Assembly: GCA_018608765.1 (NCBI GenBank)
Contig: JABAYY010000052.1
Location: forward strand, 1-64,000
Source of the DNA: Flavobacteriaceae bacterium
GTDB taxonomy: Bacteria > Bacteroidota > Bacteroidia > Flavobacteriales > Flavobacteriaceae
Length of the DNA: 64,000 nucleotides
Direction: 5' to 3'
A program made the position numbers and the translations under genes. Below the pieces are notes generated by a model. It was not told where the DNA came from. It saw nothing but the letters and a program-made list of their open reading frames with translations, and did not search any database. This document shows positions 40,793 through 51,718 of the stretch, piece by piece. The first letter of the stretch is position 1. Each line of letters begins with the position of its first letter.

Positions 40793-41653
40793 ATGAAGAT
40801 GAAGAAAATTTATATAATGGGAGTTACAGCACTTATGGTGCTTGCTTCATGTGGCGCAAACAAAGAATTGGTTGCTGCTCAAGAAAAATTAAAAAATACT
40901 GAAGATTTATTAAACTCAGCCACTGTAAAGCTAAACAGTTGTTTGTCTGATAAAGCTGTTGCAGATGCAAACCTTACGGCTCTGAGAGATCAATTGTTTG
41001 ATTTAAGAAAAACAAACGACGCGTTGATTAGCAGCACAGAACAAATGACTTTATTGACTTCTAAAGGAGCTGATAATTTAGAAAAAACCTTAGAAAGTCT
41101 TCAAGAGAGAGATTTAAAAATCAACCGTTTACAAGATGCAATCACTAAAAAGGACAGCATTACATTGGCGATTGTTTCTAGTTTGAAAAAATCAGTTGGA
41201 ATTGACGATCCAGACATCGAAATTAATGTAGAGAAAGGAGTTGTTTTTATTTCCATTGCTGATAAGTTATTATTTAAGAGTGGTAGCTTTGTAGTCACCG
41301 AAAAAGCCAAAGGAGTTTTAGAAAAAGTAGCTAAGGTCATTAATGACAAACCTGATTTTGAAGCGATGATTGAAGGACATACGGACAATCGTTCGTATTC
41401 AAATGGTGTCTTAGTTGACAACTGGGACTTGAGTGTCAAACGTTCTACATCTGTCATTAGAATCTTACAAGGTATGGGTGTTAACCCTGCTCAGTTAATT
41501 GCAGCTGGACGCAGTAGTTATGTTCCTTTAACAGATAACGACTCTGCAATGAGTCGGTCTAAAAATAGACGCACACGTGTAGTTGTACTTCCTAAAATTG
41601 ATCAATTCTATGAAATGATTGAAAACGAAGTAAAAGAACTTTCTGGTCAATAG
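40793..41653 (+). CDS. OmpA family lipoprotein
   Basis: LMVLASCGANKE lipobox; coiled-coil N-term; OmpA domain IEGHTDNRSYSNGVLVDNWDLSVKRSTSVIRILQ. Confidence 0.9.
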   Translation: MKMKKIYIMGVTALMVLASCGANKELVAAQEKLKNTEDLLNSATVKLNSCLSDKAVADANLTALRDQLFDLRKTNDALISSTEQMTLLTSKGADNLEKTLESLQERDLKINRLQDAITKKDSITLAIVSSLKKSVGIDDPDIEINVEKGVVFISIADKLLFKSGSFVVTEKAKGVLEKVAKVINDKPDFEAMIEGHTDNRSYSNGVLVDNWDLSVKRSTSVIRILQGMGVNPAQLIAAGRSSYVPLTDNDSAMSRSKNRRTRVVVLPKIDQFYEMIENEVKELSGQ

Positions 41654-41676
41654 TCACTTCAATCTAAAAAAGATTA

Positions 41677-41708
41677 CAAAAGCCCACCGTTTTGGTTGGG
41701 CTTTTTAT
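41677..41708. terminator. Terminator downstream of the OmpA gene
   Basis: AAAAGCCCACCGTTTTGGTTGGGCTTTTTATTT. Confidence 0.8.
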
Positions 41709-41761
41709 TTGAAAGCTAATCCCTTTATTTTATATTTGCTGAAAAGCTATAACTCCGTATA

Positions 41762-44188
41762 ATGAAGATATCGTATAACTGGTTAAAACAATTTATAAAA
41801 ATTGACTGGACTGCAGAAAAAACCTCTGAGCTCCTTACAGACTTAGGTTTGGAAGTTGAAGGTTTAGAATCCTTTCAATCCGTAAAAGGCGGATTACAAG
41901 GAATCGTTGTAGGGCATGTTCTCACCTGTGAGCAACACCCCAATGCCGATCGATTGAGAATCACAACTGTCGATATCGGAACGGATGCGCCTTTGGCAAT
42001 TGTATGTGGAGCACCTAATGTAGCTACTGGTCAAAAAGTAGCTGTAGCAACTATTGGAACCACTCTATATACTGCAGAAGATGAAGCTTGGACTATCAAA
42101 AAAGGTAAAATACGTGGCGAAGAAAGTCACGGGATGTTATGTGCTGAAGATGAATTAGGTCTTGGAGGATCTCATGAAGGAATTATGGTTTTAGAGGATT
42201 CTCTTGAAATTGGAAGTCCCTTAGCAAAACATTTTGACATAGAAGATGATTTGGTGTTTGATATTGGATTAACTCCAAACCGTGCTGATGCTATGAGTCA
42301 TTATGGAACAGCTAGAGATTTGATGGCTGGCTTATCTCAACATGGGATCAATGCAAAACTTATAAGCCCTTCAGTTACTGCATATCATGTAGATGATAGA
42401 AGTCTTAAAATTGATATTAACATTGAAGATAAATTAAAATCTCCGCGTTATTGTGGATTAACAATTTCGGGTATTGTTGTCAAAGACTCTCCTCAATGGC
42501 TCCAAAATAGACTCAGAGCCATCGGATTGAATCCTATTAATAATATTGTAGATGCTACAAACTATGTGCTACATGATTTAGGACAACCCTTACACGCTTT
42601 TGATGCAGACAGAATATCGGGAAAGAAAATTATCGTAAAGACAGTCAAAGCAGGGACAAAATTTGTAACACTTGACGGGGTTGAACGCACTCTTCATGAG
42701 GAAGATCTCATGATTTGTGATGCTGAAAAACCTCTTTGCATTGCAGGAGTTTTTGGAGGTGAAAATTCCGGTGTTTCTAAAGAAACAAATTCAATATTTT
42801 TAGAAAGTGCTTATTTTAATCCTGTAAGCATTCGAAAATCCGCTAAAAGACATGCACTCAACACAGATGCTTCTTTCCGTTTTGAACGTGGTATCGACCC
42901 AAACATTACTAAATATGCGCTGAAAAGAGCCGCATTATTAATCATCGAAATTGCAGGGGGGAAAATAACAAGTGACCTGATCGATGAATATCCTAAAAAA
43001 ATTGAAGATGCTCAAGTATTTTTAACCTTTGAAAAGGCAAATAAACTTATTGGAGAAGAGCTTCCTAAGGAGACTATCAAAAGTATTCTAAGTGCTTTAG
43101 AAATAAAGGTGAATAATGTAACCGAAAGCGGTTTAGGCTTAACCATCCCTGCATACAGAAATGATGTACAACGCGAAGTGGATGTGATTGAAGAAATCCT
43201 TAGAGTTTATGGTTACAACAATATAGAAAATACCAATAAATTAAATGCTTCCATTTCTAATACCTCTAAATTTGAAAGTTACAAGATTGAAAATATAATT
43301 GCAAATCAACTCGTTGGTCAGGGGTTTTATGAAATCTTAAACAACTCATTGACTTCCGATAAATACACGGCATTTAGTGAATTACTAGAGCAGGCAAATG
43401 AGGTTAAAATATTAAATCCACTAAGTACAGATTTATCAGTAATGCGCCAATCCTTAATTTTCTCAGGTTTGGAATCTATTGCATTTAACATCAACAGACA
43501 ACAAAGCGATTTAAAGCTTTTTGAATTTGGTAAAACCTACCATAATTTTGAAGCCAATAAAGAGGAATTTAATCACCTTTCTATTTTTGTCACTGGAAAC
43601 AAAACCGAAAAACGCTGGAATAGTCAAGAAACAGCTGTTGATTATTTTTATTTAAAAGGGTTGGTTACAGCAGTATTTGAACGTTTAGGAATTAAAAAAC
43701 TTAAAAGTTCCCCACTGAGCAATGATGTTTTTAGTGAAGGACAACAACTAAGTGTTGGAAAACATCCTTTAGTTGAGTTTGGAAGTTTAAAAACATCGAC
43801 TCTAAAACATTTTGGAATCTCTCAGAGTGTGTTTTGCGCCGATTTTAATTGGGATAACTTATTAAAAGTCATCAACCAACAAACAATTAAATTTAAAGAC
43901 ATTTCTAAATATCCAGAAGTCAAACGCGATTTCTCATTATTAATAAATGAAGATGTTTCTTTTGAAAGCATCTTTAAATTAGCGAAACAAACGGAAAATA
44001 ACTTTTTAAAAGATGTAAATCTATTTGATGTATATACGGGGGATAAATTAGCCAAAGGCAAAAAAAGTTATGCTGTTAGCTTCACACTACAAGATAAAAA
44101 CAAAACGCTTACAGATGTTCAAATTGACAAAATAATGTCGAAAATCCAGAAGCGTTTTGAATCAGAGTTAAGTGCTGAGTTGCGTTAA
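41762..44188 (+). CDS. pheT: Phenylalanine--tRNA ligase beta subunit
   Basis: 808 aa; MKISYNWLKQFIKIDW; tRNA-bind, B3/B4, B5 and FDX-ACB domains (YPEVKRDFSLLINEDVSFESI). Confidence 0.96.
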   Translation: MKISYNWLKQFIKIDWTAEKTSELLTDLGLEVEGLESFQSVKGGLQGIVVGHVLTCEQHPNADRLRITTVDIGTDAPLAIVCGAPNVATGQKVAVATIGTTLYTAEDEAWTIKKGKIRGEESHGMLCAEDELGLGGSHEGIMVLEDSLEIGSPLAKHFDIEDDLVFDIGLTPNRADAMSHYGTARDLMAGLSQHGINAKLISPSVTAYHVDDRSLKIDINIEDKLKSPRYCGLTISGIVVKDSPQWLQNRLRAIGLNPINNIVDATNYVLHDLGQPLHAFDADRISGKKIIVKTVKAGTKFVTLDGVERTLHEEDLMICDAEKPLCIAGVFGGENSGVSKETNSIFLESAYFNPVSIRKSAKRHALNTDASFRFERGIDPNITKYALKRAALLIIEIAGGKITSDLIDEYPKKIEDAQVFLTFEKANKLIGEELPKETIKSILSALEIKVNNVTESGLGLTIPAYRNDVQREVDVIEEILRVYGYNNIENTNKLNASISNTSKFESYKIENIIANQLVGQGFYEILNNSLTSDKYTAFSELLEQANEVKILNPLSTDLSVMRQSLIFSGLESIAFNINRQQSDLKLFEFGKTYHNFEANKEEFNHLSIFVTGNKTEKRWNSQETAVDYFYLKGLVTAVFERLGIKKLKSSPLSNDVFSEGQQLSVGKHPLVEFGSLKTSTLKHFGISQSVFCADFNWDNLLKVINQQTIKFKDISKYPEVKRDFSLLINEDVSFESIFKLAKQTENNFLKDVNLFDVYTGDKLAKGKKSYAVSFTLQDKNKTLTDVQIDKIMSKIQKRFESELSAELR

Positions 44189-45139
44189 TTAACCTTCCTT
44201 AGAAGCCAAATAACGTTCCGCATCTAAAGCGGCCATACAACCAGTTCCTGCCGCCGTAACTGCTTGTCTGTATACGTGGTCTGCTGCATCACCACTCACA
44301 AAAACACCTTCAATGTTTGTTTTTGAAGAGCCTGGAGTGTTAATAATATAACCCGTTTCATCTAAGTTTAGAAACCCTTGAAAAATATCGGTATTTGGTT
44401 TATGACCAATCGCTACAAAAAACCCAGTAGCAGGAATTTCAGTGACAGCATTTGTTTGATTGTTTGTTGCACGAACCCCAGTAACCACTTGTCCATCTCC
44501 TAAAACTTCATCTGTTTCTGTATTGAATAATATTTCAATATTTTCAGTGTTCTTTACACGATTAGCCATAATTTTAGAGGCTCTAAATTCGTCTCGACGG
44601 ACCAACATCGTAACTTTAGTACAAAGCTTAGATAGATAATGAGCTTCTTCACAAGCAGAATCCCCTGCTCCAACAATAACAACTTCTTGATTTCTGTAAA
44701 AGAACCCATCACAAACTGCACAAGCTGAGACACCACCGCCAAGTTTTAAATATTTTTGCTCGGATTCCAAGCCTAAATACTTGGCCGTAGCACCTGTAGA
44801 GATCACAATTGTATCACAATGAATTTCTTTTGTACCATTGATCCAAACTTTATGAATTGGACCAGAAAAATCAACTTTAGTTACCCATCCATCTCTTACG
44901 TCTGTTCCAAAACGTTCAGCTTGCGCTTGTAATTCTAGCATCATAGCAGGACCTGTGATGCCATCGGGATATCCTGGGAAATTCTCGACCTCATTGGTGG
45001 TAGTTAATTGACCTCCAGGCTGAGTACCTTGATATAACACTGGAAACATATTGGCACGTGCAGCATAGATAGCAGCAGTGTAACCGGCAGGACCAGAACC
45101 AATAATTAAACATTTTACGGACTCTGTAGTATCAGACAT
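44189..45139 (-). CDS. trxB: Thioredoxin-disulfide reductase
   Basis: CLIIGSGPAGYTAAIYAARANM; SACAVCDGFFY redox CxxC; GVFVSGDAAD; start at 45139. Confidence 0.95.
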   Translation of the reverse strand: MSDTTESVKCLIIGSGPAGYTAAIYAARANMFPVLYQGTQPGGQLTTTNEVENFPGYPDGITGPAMMLELQAQAERFGTDVRDGWVTKVDFSGPIHKVWINGTKEIHCDTIVISTGATAKYLGLESEQKYLKLGGGVSACAVCDGFFYRNQEVVIVGAGDSACEEAHYLSKLCTKVTMLVRRDEFRASKIMANRVKNTENIEILFNTETDEVLGDGQVVTGVRATNNQTNAVTEIPATGFFVAIGHKPNTDIFQGFLNLDETGYIINTPGSSKTNIEGVFVSGDAADHVYRQAVTAAGTGCMAALDAERYLASKEG

Positions 45140-45268
45140 AATTTCAAATTTAGGATACAAAAGTAGGCGTTTTACATAAAATTATAGCGGGAAGTTATTA
45201 ACAGTTTTCAATAGAATGTAGATTAATTAATATTATTCCTTGATAATCAAAAACCAGTAAAATAATCT

Positions 45269-45276
45269 TAACTTTG
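45269..45276 (+). promoter_or_regulatory. Candidate -7 box TAACTTTG upstream of udk
   Basis: TAnnTTTG motif 23 bp before the ATG at 45300. Confidence 0.45.
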
Positions 45277-45299
45277 TTAGAAATTCAAAAACGTGCGTT

Positions 45300-45905
45300 A
45301 TGTTGATTATTGGTATTGGTGGTGGAACAGGAAGTGGGAAAACGACAGTAGTAAATCAAATTTTATCAGAATTTCCTGCAGGAGAAGTTGAAGTAATTTC
45401 TCAAGATTCTTATTATAAAGATACCTCTCATTTATCCTTTGAAGAACGTTGTAAAATTAATTTTGACCATCCAAAATCAATAGATTTTGAACTTCTTGAG
45501 TCTCATTTAAAAGCCTTAAAAAAAGGTGAGAACATTAACCAACCTGTATATTCCTTTAAAACTCACAACCGTACTGGAGAAACCACAATTACCAAACCCA
45601 AAAAGGTAGTGATAGTTGAGGGGATTTTGATCTTATCTAATACCGAATTACGATCTCTATTTGATATAAAAATATTTGTTCATGCAGATAGTGACGAACG
45701 CTTAATGCGTCGTTTAAAAAGAGATATTGCAGAGCGCGGCAGAGATTTAGACGAAGTTTTAGAGCGTTATCAAACAACTCTAAAGCCGATGCATCAGCAA
45801 TTTATTGAGCCGATGAAAGCTTTTGCGGATATTATCATCCCAAACAATCACTACAATACAGTAGCTGTCAATGTGGTGAAATCAATTATAAACGAACAAC
45901 TCTAA
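45300..45905 (+). CDS. udk: Uridine kinase
   Basis: IIGIGGGTGSGKTTVVNQIL; SQDSYYKD; INFDHPKSIDFELL; RLMRRLKRDIAERGRD. Confidence 0.95.
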   Translation: MLIIGIGGGTGSGKTTVVNQILSEFPAGEVEVISQDSYYKDTSHLSFEERCKINFDHPKSIDFELLESHLKALKKGENINQPVYSFKTHNRTGETTITKPKKVVIVEGILILSNTELRSLFDIKIFVHADSDERLMRRLKRDIAERGRDLDEVLERYQTTLKPMHQQFIEPMKAFADIIIPNNHYNTVAVNVVKSIINEQL

Positions 45906-46237
45906 TGATAAAGAAGTCCAACCTTTTCTTAAAACTCTTGAAACCTTTTAAGAATATTTACTTTATTATATTAATTGTTTATATTGTGTGGATGGTGGTT
46001 TTTGATGCCAATTCTTGGCTGATTCACTCGGATCTGAATGATGACATAGAGGCTTTGAATTCCAAAATTGAGTTTTATAATGGGGAGATTGAGAATGATA
46101 AAAAAGAAATCAACACATTAAATTCAACTGATGGCATTGAAAAATATGCGCGTGAGCATTATAAAATGAAAAAAGAAAATGAAGTCGTCTATATTATAGA
46201 AGACGCCGATAGTTTAAAGATTAAAAAAAATGAGTAA
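45905..46237 (+). CDS. Septum formation initiator (DivIC/FtsB family)
   Basis: One TM plus coiled coil, IEKYAREHYKMKKENEVVYII. Confidence 0.85.
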   Translation: MIKKSNLFLKLLKPFKNIYFIILIVYIVWMVVFDANSWLIHSDLNDDIEALNSKIEFYNGEIENDKKEINTLNSTDGIEKYAREHYKMKKENEVVYIIEDADSLKIKKNE

Positions 46238-47600
46238 GTCAAATCTTTTTCAAAATTTTGAATCTCTTTCTGCTAAAGCATGGAAACAAAAGATTCAGTT
46301 TGAACTTAAAGGAAAAGATTTTAATGACCATTTAGTTTGGAATTCTATTGAAGGAATAGATGTAAAACCTTTTTATCATTCTGACACATACTCTAAAGCA
46401 CCTCAAATTCAACACAATGCTTCAGACTGGAAAATCGGACATTCAATTTATGTGAATTCCATAGAAAAAAGTAATATTCACGCTCTCGAGTTAATTGACA
46501 ACGGAGTTGAAAGTTTACATTTTATACTTCCAAATGAAACTATTTCAGTTGAAGGGCTTTTAAAAAACATTGACACTTCTGAAGTGTCAATTTATTTTGA
46601 ACCTTTATTCCTTTCTGAAAAACTAATTGAAAAACTTCAGACTTTTTCTCTTAAAAACAAGGCTTCATTTTATACTTTACAAGATCCTATCGGAAACTTG
46701 GCTCGATCTGGAAATTGGTTTAAAAATTTAAAAACTGATTTACATACACTAAAAAAAACAATTTCTTTAGGAGATAACTTAAAAGGCGTTATTTCTGTTG
46801 ATTTGGGTCTATTTCAAAATGCAGGTGGCAGTATGATTCAACAACTGGCCTATGCCCTAGCCCATGCCAACGAATACCTTAATTTATTTGATGGCAATTC
46901 CATCAACTCTGTAGTTTTTAAAGTTTCTATAGGTAGTAATTACTTTTTTGAAATTGCAAAACTTCAAGCATTACGAGTCTTATGGCAAAGTCTTACAAAG
47001 GATTATGGTCTTTCAATTGACTGTCATATCCTTACCCAACCCAGTAAACGAAACAAAACAATATACGATTACAACATCAATATGTTGCGAACAACCACCG
47101 AATGCATGAGTGCTATTCTTGGAAGCAGTGATACTATTATTAATATGCCTTATGACCATTTGTTTCATAAAGATAATGAATTTGGAAATCGGTTGTCAAG
47201 AAACCAATTATTGATACTCAAAAAAGAAAGTTATTTTGATGCTGTTTCCAATCCGACACAAGGCACTTACTATATTGAAACACTGACAGAAAAATTAGCA
47301 CAAAAGTCATTAGATTTATTTAAAGACCTAGAAAAACAAGGGGGATTTTTAAAACTTCTTAAAGATGGAATGGTTCAACGTAAATTAAAAGAACATGCGC
47401 AAAAAGAACAGCGTATGTTCGATGACGGAACAGAAGGCCTGTTAGGTACTCATTTTCAACAAAACTCATTGGATAAAATGAAATCCGATTTAGAACTCTA
47501 TCCGTTTATAAAGCAGCAAGGACGAAAAACTTTAATAGAACCCATCATTCCACGAAGAATTTCTGAAGAAATTGAACAAAAACGATTGAAAGATGAGTAG
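46230..47600 (+). CDS. mutA: Methylmalonyl-CoA mutase small subunit
   Basis: [43 protein letters not shown]-barrel half only; next to mutB. Confidence 0.87.
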   Translation: MSKSNLFQNFESLSAKAWKQKIQFELKGKDFNDHLVWNSIEGIDVKPFYHSDTYSKAPQIQHNASDWKIGHSIYVNSIEKSNIHALELIDNGVESLHFILPNETISVEGLLKNIDTSEVSIYFEPLFLSEKLIEKLQTFSLKNKASFYTLQDPIGNLARSGNWFKNLKTDLHTLKKTISLGDNLKGVISVDLGLFQNAGGSMIQQLAYALAHANEYLNLFDGNSINSVVFKVSIGSNYFFEIAKLQALRVLWQSLTKDYGLSIDCHILTQPSKRNKTIYDYNINMLRTTTECMSAILGSSDTIINMPYDHLFHKDNEFGNRLSRNQLLILKKESYFDAVSNPTQGTYYIETLTEKLAQKSLDLFKDLEKQGGFLKLLKDGMVQRKLKEHAQKEQRMFDDGTEGLLGTHFQQNSLDKMKSDLELYPFIKQQGRKTLIEPIIPRRISEEIEQKRLKDE

Positions 47601-49710
47601 AAAAAACGTTCAACATATTGTTTTAGATGGAGTCAAAATCGAATCCACAACAAAAAAATCATTGGATACCGCGGAAACCATCGCTATAAAATCAACTTAC
47701 TTTGAAAAAGACAGTACTGAACTAGAACACCTAAATTTTGGAGCAGGAACAGCTCCTTTTTTAAGAGGACCTTACAGCACAATGTATGTGCAGCGACCAT
47801 GGACTATTAGACAATATGCTGGATTTTCGACAGCTGAAGACAGCAACGCTTTTTACAAAAGAAATTTAAAGGCAGGTCAAAAAGGTCTCTCAGTCGCATT
47901 TGACTTACCCACTCATCGAGGGTATGATAGTGATCACGAGCGTGTTATTGGAGATGTTGGCAAAGCAGGAGTTGCAATTGACTCTGTTGAAGACATGAAA
48001 TTATTGTTTGATAAAATTCCTTTAGATCAAATGAGTGTTTCTATGACAATGAACGGAGCGGTCTTGCCAATTATGGCTTTTTATATTGTAGCTGCTGAAG
48101 AACAAGGGGTTCAAATGGAGCAATTAAGTGGAACTATTCAAAACGATATACTAAAAGAATTTATGGTGCGAAACACCTATATCTACCCTCCTGAAGCTTC
48201 CATGAAAATAGTTTCTGACATCTTTGAGTTCACAAGTAAAAATATGCCTAAGTTTAATAGTATTAGTATATCTGGCTACCATATGCAGGAGGCAGGCGCA
48301 AGTGCCGATATAGAGCTTGCTTATTCCTTAGCCAATGGACTAGAATACATTCGTAAAGGATTGGATGCTGGTTTAGAAATAGACACTTTTGCCCCACGAT
48401 TATCTTTTTTCTGGGGTATTGGGATGAATCACTTTATGGAAATAGCAAAACTTCGTGCAGCACGTATGTTATGGGCGAAAATTGTTCAAAAATTCAATCC
48501 TGAAAACCCAAAATCTTTAGCATTAAGAACCCATTGTCAAACGAGTGGATGGAGCTTGACAGAGCAGGATCCTTTTAATAACGTCGCTCGCACCTGTGTT
48601 GAAGCTACGGCCGCAATTTTTGGTGGCACTCAAAGCTTACATACAAATGCTTTAGACGAAGCAATTGCATTGCCTACAGATTTTTCAGCTAGAATAGCTA
48701 GAAACACCCAACTATACCTTCAAAAAGAAACCAATATTACCAAAACCGTAGATCCTTGGGCAGGTAGTTATTATGTTGAAAAATTAACCCAAGAAATCGC
48801 CGAGAAAGCATGGAGTCATATTGAAGAAGTAGAAGCTTTAGGAGGCATGACAAAAGCCATCAAATCGGGAGTACCTAAACTTAGAATTGAAGAAGCAGCG
48901 GCTCGCAAACAGGCACGTATTGATTCTGGACAAGATATAATAGTAGGAGTCAATCAGTTTAAGCTAGAAAATGAAGATGCATTACACATATTAGAAGTTG
49001 ACAACGAACTTGTTAGGTCTCAACAATTGGAGCGGTTAAACCACACTAAAACACAGCGCGATTCTAAAAAAGTAAAGCTGGTTTTAGAAAAAATAACCAA
49101 AGCAGCAGCTAGTGGAACTGAAAATTTATTAGCTTTAGCGGTAGAAGCCGCCAGACTTCGTGCTACACTTGGAGAAATAAGCAAAGCACTAGAAGAAGTC
49201 TTTGGTCGTTATAAAGCAGAAATAAAAACATTTTCAGGTGTGTATAGTAAAGAAATAAAAAATGATCTCTCTTTTGAAAAAGCCAAGCAATTGGCCAATC
49301 AATTTGCGAGTTCAGAAGGACGTCGTCCAAGAATAATGATTACAAAAATGGGGCAAGATGGTCATGATCGTGGAGCAAAAGTAGTTGCGACTGGATATGC
49401 CGATTTGGGCTTTGACGTTGATATTGGTCCTCTATTTCAAACGGCAGAAGAAGCTGCTAAACAAGCGGTTGAAAACGATGTACACATTTTGGGCGTATCT
49501 TCTTTAGCAGGAGGTCATAAAACTCTCGTTCCTAAAGTTATTGAAGCTCTAAGGTCATACGGTCGTGAAGATATTATGGTGATTGTGGGGGGGGTAGTTC
49601 CAAAACAAGATTATCAATTTCTGTTTGATGCAGGGACCGTTGCTGTTTTTGGTCCAGGTACTAAAATCAGTGAAACTGCTATAACTGTGTTGGATATATT
49701 AATAAATTAA
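47593..49710 (+). CDS. mutB: Methylmalonyl-CoA mutase large subunit
   Basis: [58 protein letters not shown]12 site [33 protein letters not shown]. Confidence 0.96.
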   Translation: MSRKNVQHIVLDGVKIESTTKKSLDTAETIAIKSTYFEKDSTELEHLNFGAGTAPFLRGPYSTMYVQRPWTIRQYAGFSTAEDSNAFYKRNLKAGQKGLSVAFDLPTHRGYDSDHERVIGDVGKAGVAIDSVEDMKLLFDKIPLDQMSVSMTMNGAVLPIMAFYIVAAEEQGVQMEQLSGTIQNDILKEFMVRNTYIYPPEASMKIVSDIFEFTSKNMPKFNSISISGYHMQEAGASADIELAYSLANGLEYIRKGLDAGLEIDTFAPRLSFFWGIGMNHFMEIAKLRAARMLWAKIVQKFNPENPKSLALRTHCQTSGWSLTEQDPFNNVARTCVEATAAIFGGTQSLHTNALDEAIALPTDFSARIARNTQLYLQKETNITKTVDPWAGSYYVEKLTQEIAEKAWSHIEEVEALGGMTKAIKSGVPKLRIEEAAARKQARIDSGQDIIVGVNQFKLENEDALHILEVDNELVRSQQLERLNHTKTQRDSKKVKLVLEKITKAAASGTENLLALAVEAARLRATLGEISKALEEVFGRYKAEIKTFSGVYSKEIKNDLSFEKAKQLANQFASSEGRRPRIMITKMGQDGHDRGAKVVATGYADLGFDVDIGPLFQTAEEAAKQAVENDVHILGVSSLAGGHKTLVPKVIEALRSYGREDIMVIVGGVVPKQDYQFLFDAGTVAVFGPGTKISETAITVLDILIN

Positions 49711-49778
49711 TTATATTTATACGATTATTGACCAAAATCAACCGATAAGTAAGTTGCAAATGAAAGCCCAAATCTCAT

Positions 49779-50870
49779 ATGCCGCTATCAAAAATCATAG
49801 CAATTGCAAATCAAAAAGGAGGCGTTGGTAAAACAACAACTGCTATTAATCTTTCTAGTGCTCTTGGCATTTTAGAACAAAAGGTTTTGCTTATAGATGC
49901 CGACCCGCAAGCTAATGCAACTTCAGGGATAGGGATTCTAACAAAAAATGAAGCCTACTCTATTGTAAATCTATTTGAAGGAGATATAAAGACGCAATTA
50001 TGTGTTTTAGATACACACAGCCCAAACTTAAAAATCATTCCTGGATCTATAAAACTCGCCGAAATTGAAATCAATATTAAACACCAAAATTTAAATCAAT
50101 TAAAAACAGCTTTAGAAACAGTTAAAAACGAATTTGATTTTATAATTATTGATTGCTCCCCATCTTTAGGGTATCTCACATTAAATTCTTTTGTTGCAGC
50201 AGACTCCATCATCATACCTGTTCAGTGTGAATTTTATGCATTAGATGGACTTAGAAGGCTACTATCTACTATTAAAAGAGTCAAAAAATCTTTCAATTCA
50301 AATTTAACAATTGAAGGTATTCTAATGACAATGTATGACAACCGACTGAGTCATAATAGCCATGTTATTAATGAATTAAAAACTCATTTTAAGGATTTAA
50401 TACTTAAAACAATCATCAAAAGAAACGTAAGTTTAAGCGAAGCTCCTAGTTTTGGAACGAGCGTTTTTAATTATAAAATCAATTGCGAAGGCGCAACCAA
50501 CTACCTCAATCTATCACAAGAAATTATGAATAAGAAAACTTCGATTAAACAAAGTTCTTTAGGAAAAAAAATACCTCAAATTTTAAAAGAAACTGAAGAT
50601 GGAATTTCAATTAAGTGTTCTATTAAAGATGAAAATTTAGAAACTGTTAAAACGTTTTCATTAGAAGATAAAAACTATTACAAACTTATTGGGTGTTCAA
50701 AAAATAAAGTTATTTCCCAATTAGGGCTGGTATATAATTATTTACATAGCGATGTATGGATGTACCGAATTTCATATAAGACAAGATTGTTTAGAAAAAA
50801 TTTTCTATATATATATTTTAATAAAAATAAAGTAGATCACATTAAATTAAGACGTTTCAAATTCAGTTGA
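49779..50870 (+). CDS. ParA-family ATPase paralogue with a unique C-terminal extension of about 110 aa
   Basis: IAIANQKGGVGKTTTAINLSSALG, LLIDADPQANATSGIG, IIIDCSPSLGYLTLNS; tail from about KTSIKQSSLGKK to LRRFKFS absent from canonical ParA. Confidence 0.9.
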   Translation: MPLSKIIAIANQKGGVGKTTTAINLSSALGILEQKVLLIDADPQANATSGIGILTKNEAYSIVNLFEGDIKTQLCVLDTHSPNLKIIPGSIKLAEIEINIKHQNLNQLKTALETVKNEFDFIIIDCSPSLGYLTLNSFVAADSIIIPVQCEFYALDGLRRLLSTIKRVKKSFNSNLTIEGILMTMYDNRLSHNSHVINELKTHFKDLILKTIIKRNVSLSEAPSFGTSVFNYKINCEGATNYLNLSQEIMNKKTSIKQSSLGKKIPQILKETEDGISIKCSIKDENLETVKTFSLEDKNYYKLIGCSKNKVISQLGLVYNYLHSDVWMYRISYKTRLFRKNFLYIYFNKNKVDHIKLRRFKFS

Positions 50871-50951
50871 AAACTTGACTAAATTCTTAAACAATTTGGT
50901 TTTTATTCGTCGTAATTAATTGTATTTTTACATGATAAAAAGAAATCATTA

Positions 50952-51713
50952 ATGGGAAAACTCATTGCTATAGCAAATCAAAAAGGAGGCGTTGGAAAAA
51001 CCACAACAACGGTTAATCTGGCTGCTTGTTTAGGGGTTTTAGATAAAAAAGTATTGTTAATTGATGCTGATCCACAAGCAAATGCTTCTTCTGGTCTTGG
51101 GATCGATGTAGAGGCAGATGCTCCAGGAACCTATCAACTATTAGAACACAATTGTACCGCAGAAGAAGCCATCCAAAAAACAACTGCTGCAAACGTTGAT
51201 ATCATTCCTGCCCACATTGATTTGGTTGCTATAGAGATTGAATTAGTGAATATGGACAAACGTGAGTATATGCTCAAACAGGCCATTGAATCTGTGAAAT
51301 CCAAATACGATTATATACTTATTGATTGCGCGCCGTCATTAGGATTATTAACTCTTAATGCATTAACTGCCGCAGACTCCGTAATTATCCCAATTCAATG
51401 CGAATATTTTGCACTAGAAGGCTTAGGGAAACTACTAAACACTATAAAAAGTGTACAAAAAATACATAACGAACAATTGGACATTGAAGGGTTATTACTC
51501 ACAATGTATGATTCTCGATTGAGACTTTCTAACCAAGTGGTAGAAGAAGTTCAAAACCACTTTACAAACATGGTTTTTAAAACCATTATTCAGCGCAACG
51601 TAAGACTCAGTGAAGCCCCTAGTCACGGAGAAAGCATAATTTATTATGACGTAAATAGTAAAGGTGCTACAAATTACTTAAGTTTGGCTAAAGAAATCAT
51701 CAGTAAACAGTAA
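50952..51713 (+). CDS. parA: Chromosome partitioning ATPase ParA
   Basis: MGKLIAIANQKGGVGKTTTTVNLAACLG; LLIDADPQANASSGLG; followed by parB. Confidence 0.96.
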   Translation: MGKLIAIANQKGGVGKTTTTVNLAACLGVLDKKVLLIDADPQANASSGLGIDVEADAPGTYQLLEHNCTAEEAIQKTTAANVDIIPAHIDLVAIEIELVNMDKREYMLKQAIESVKSKYDYILIDCAPSLGLLTLNALTAADSVIIPIQCEYFALEGLGKLLNTIKSVQKIHNEQLDIEGLLLTMYDSRLRLSNQVVEEVQNHFTNMVFKTIIQRNVRLSEAPSHGESIIYYDVNSKGATNYLSLAKEIISKQ

Positions 51714-51718
51714 ATATA

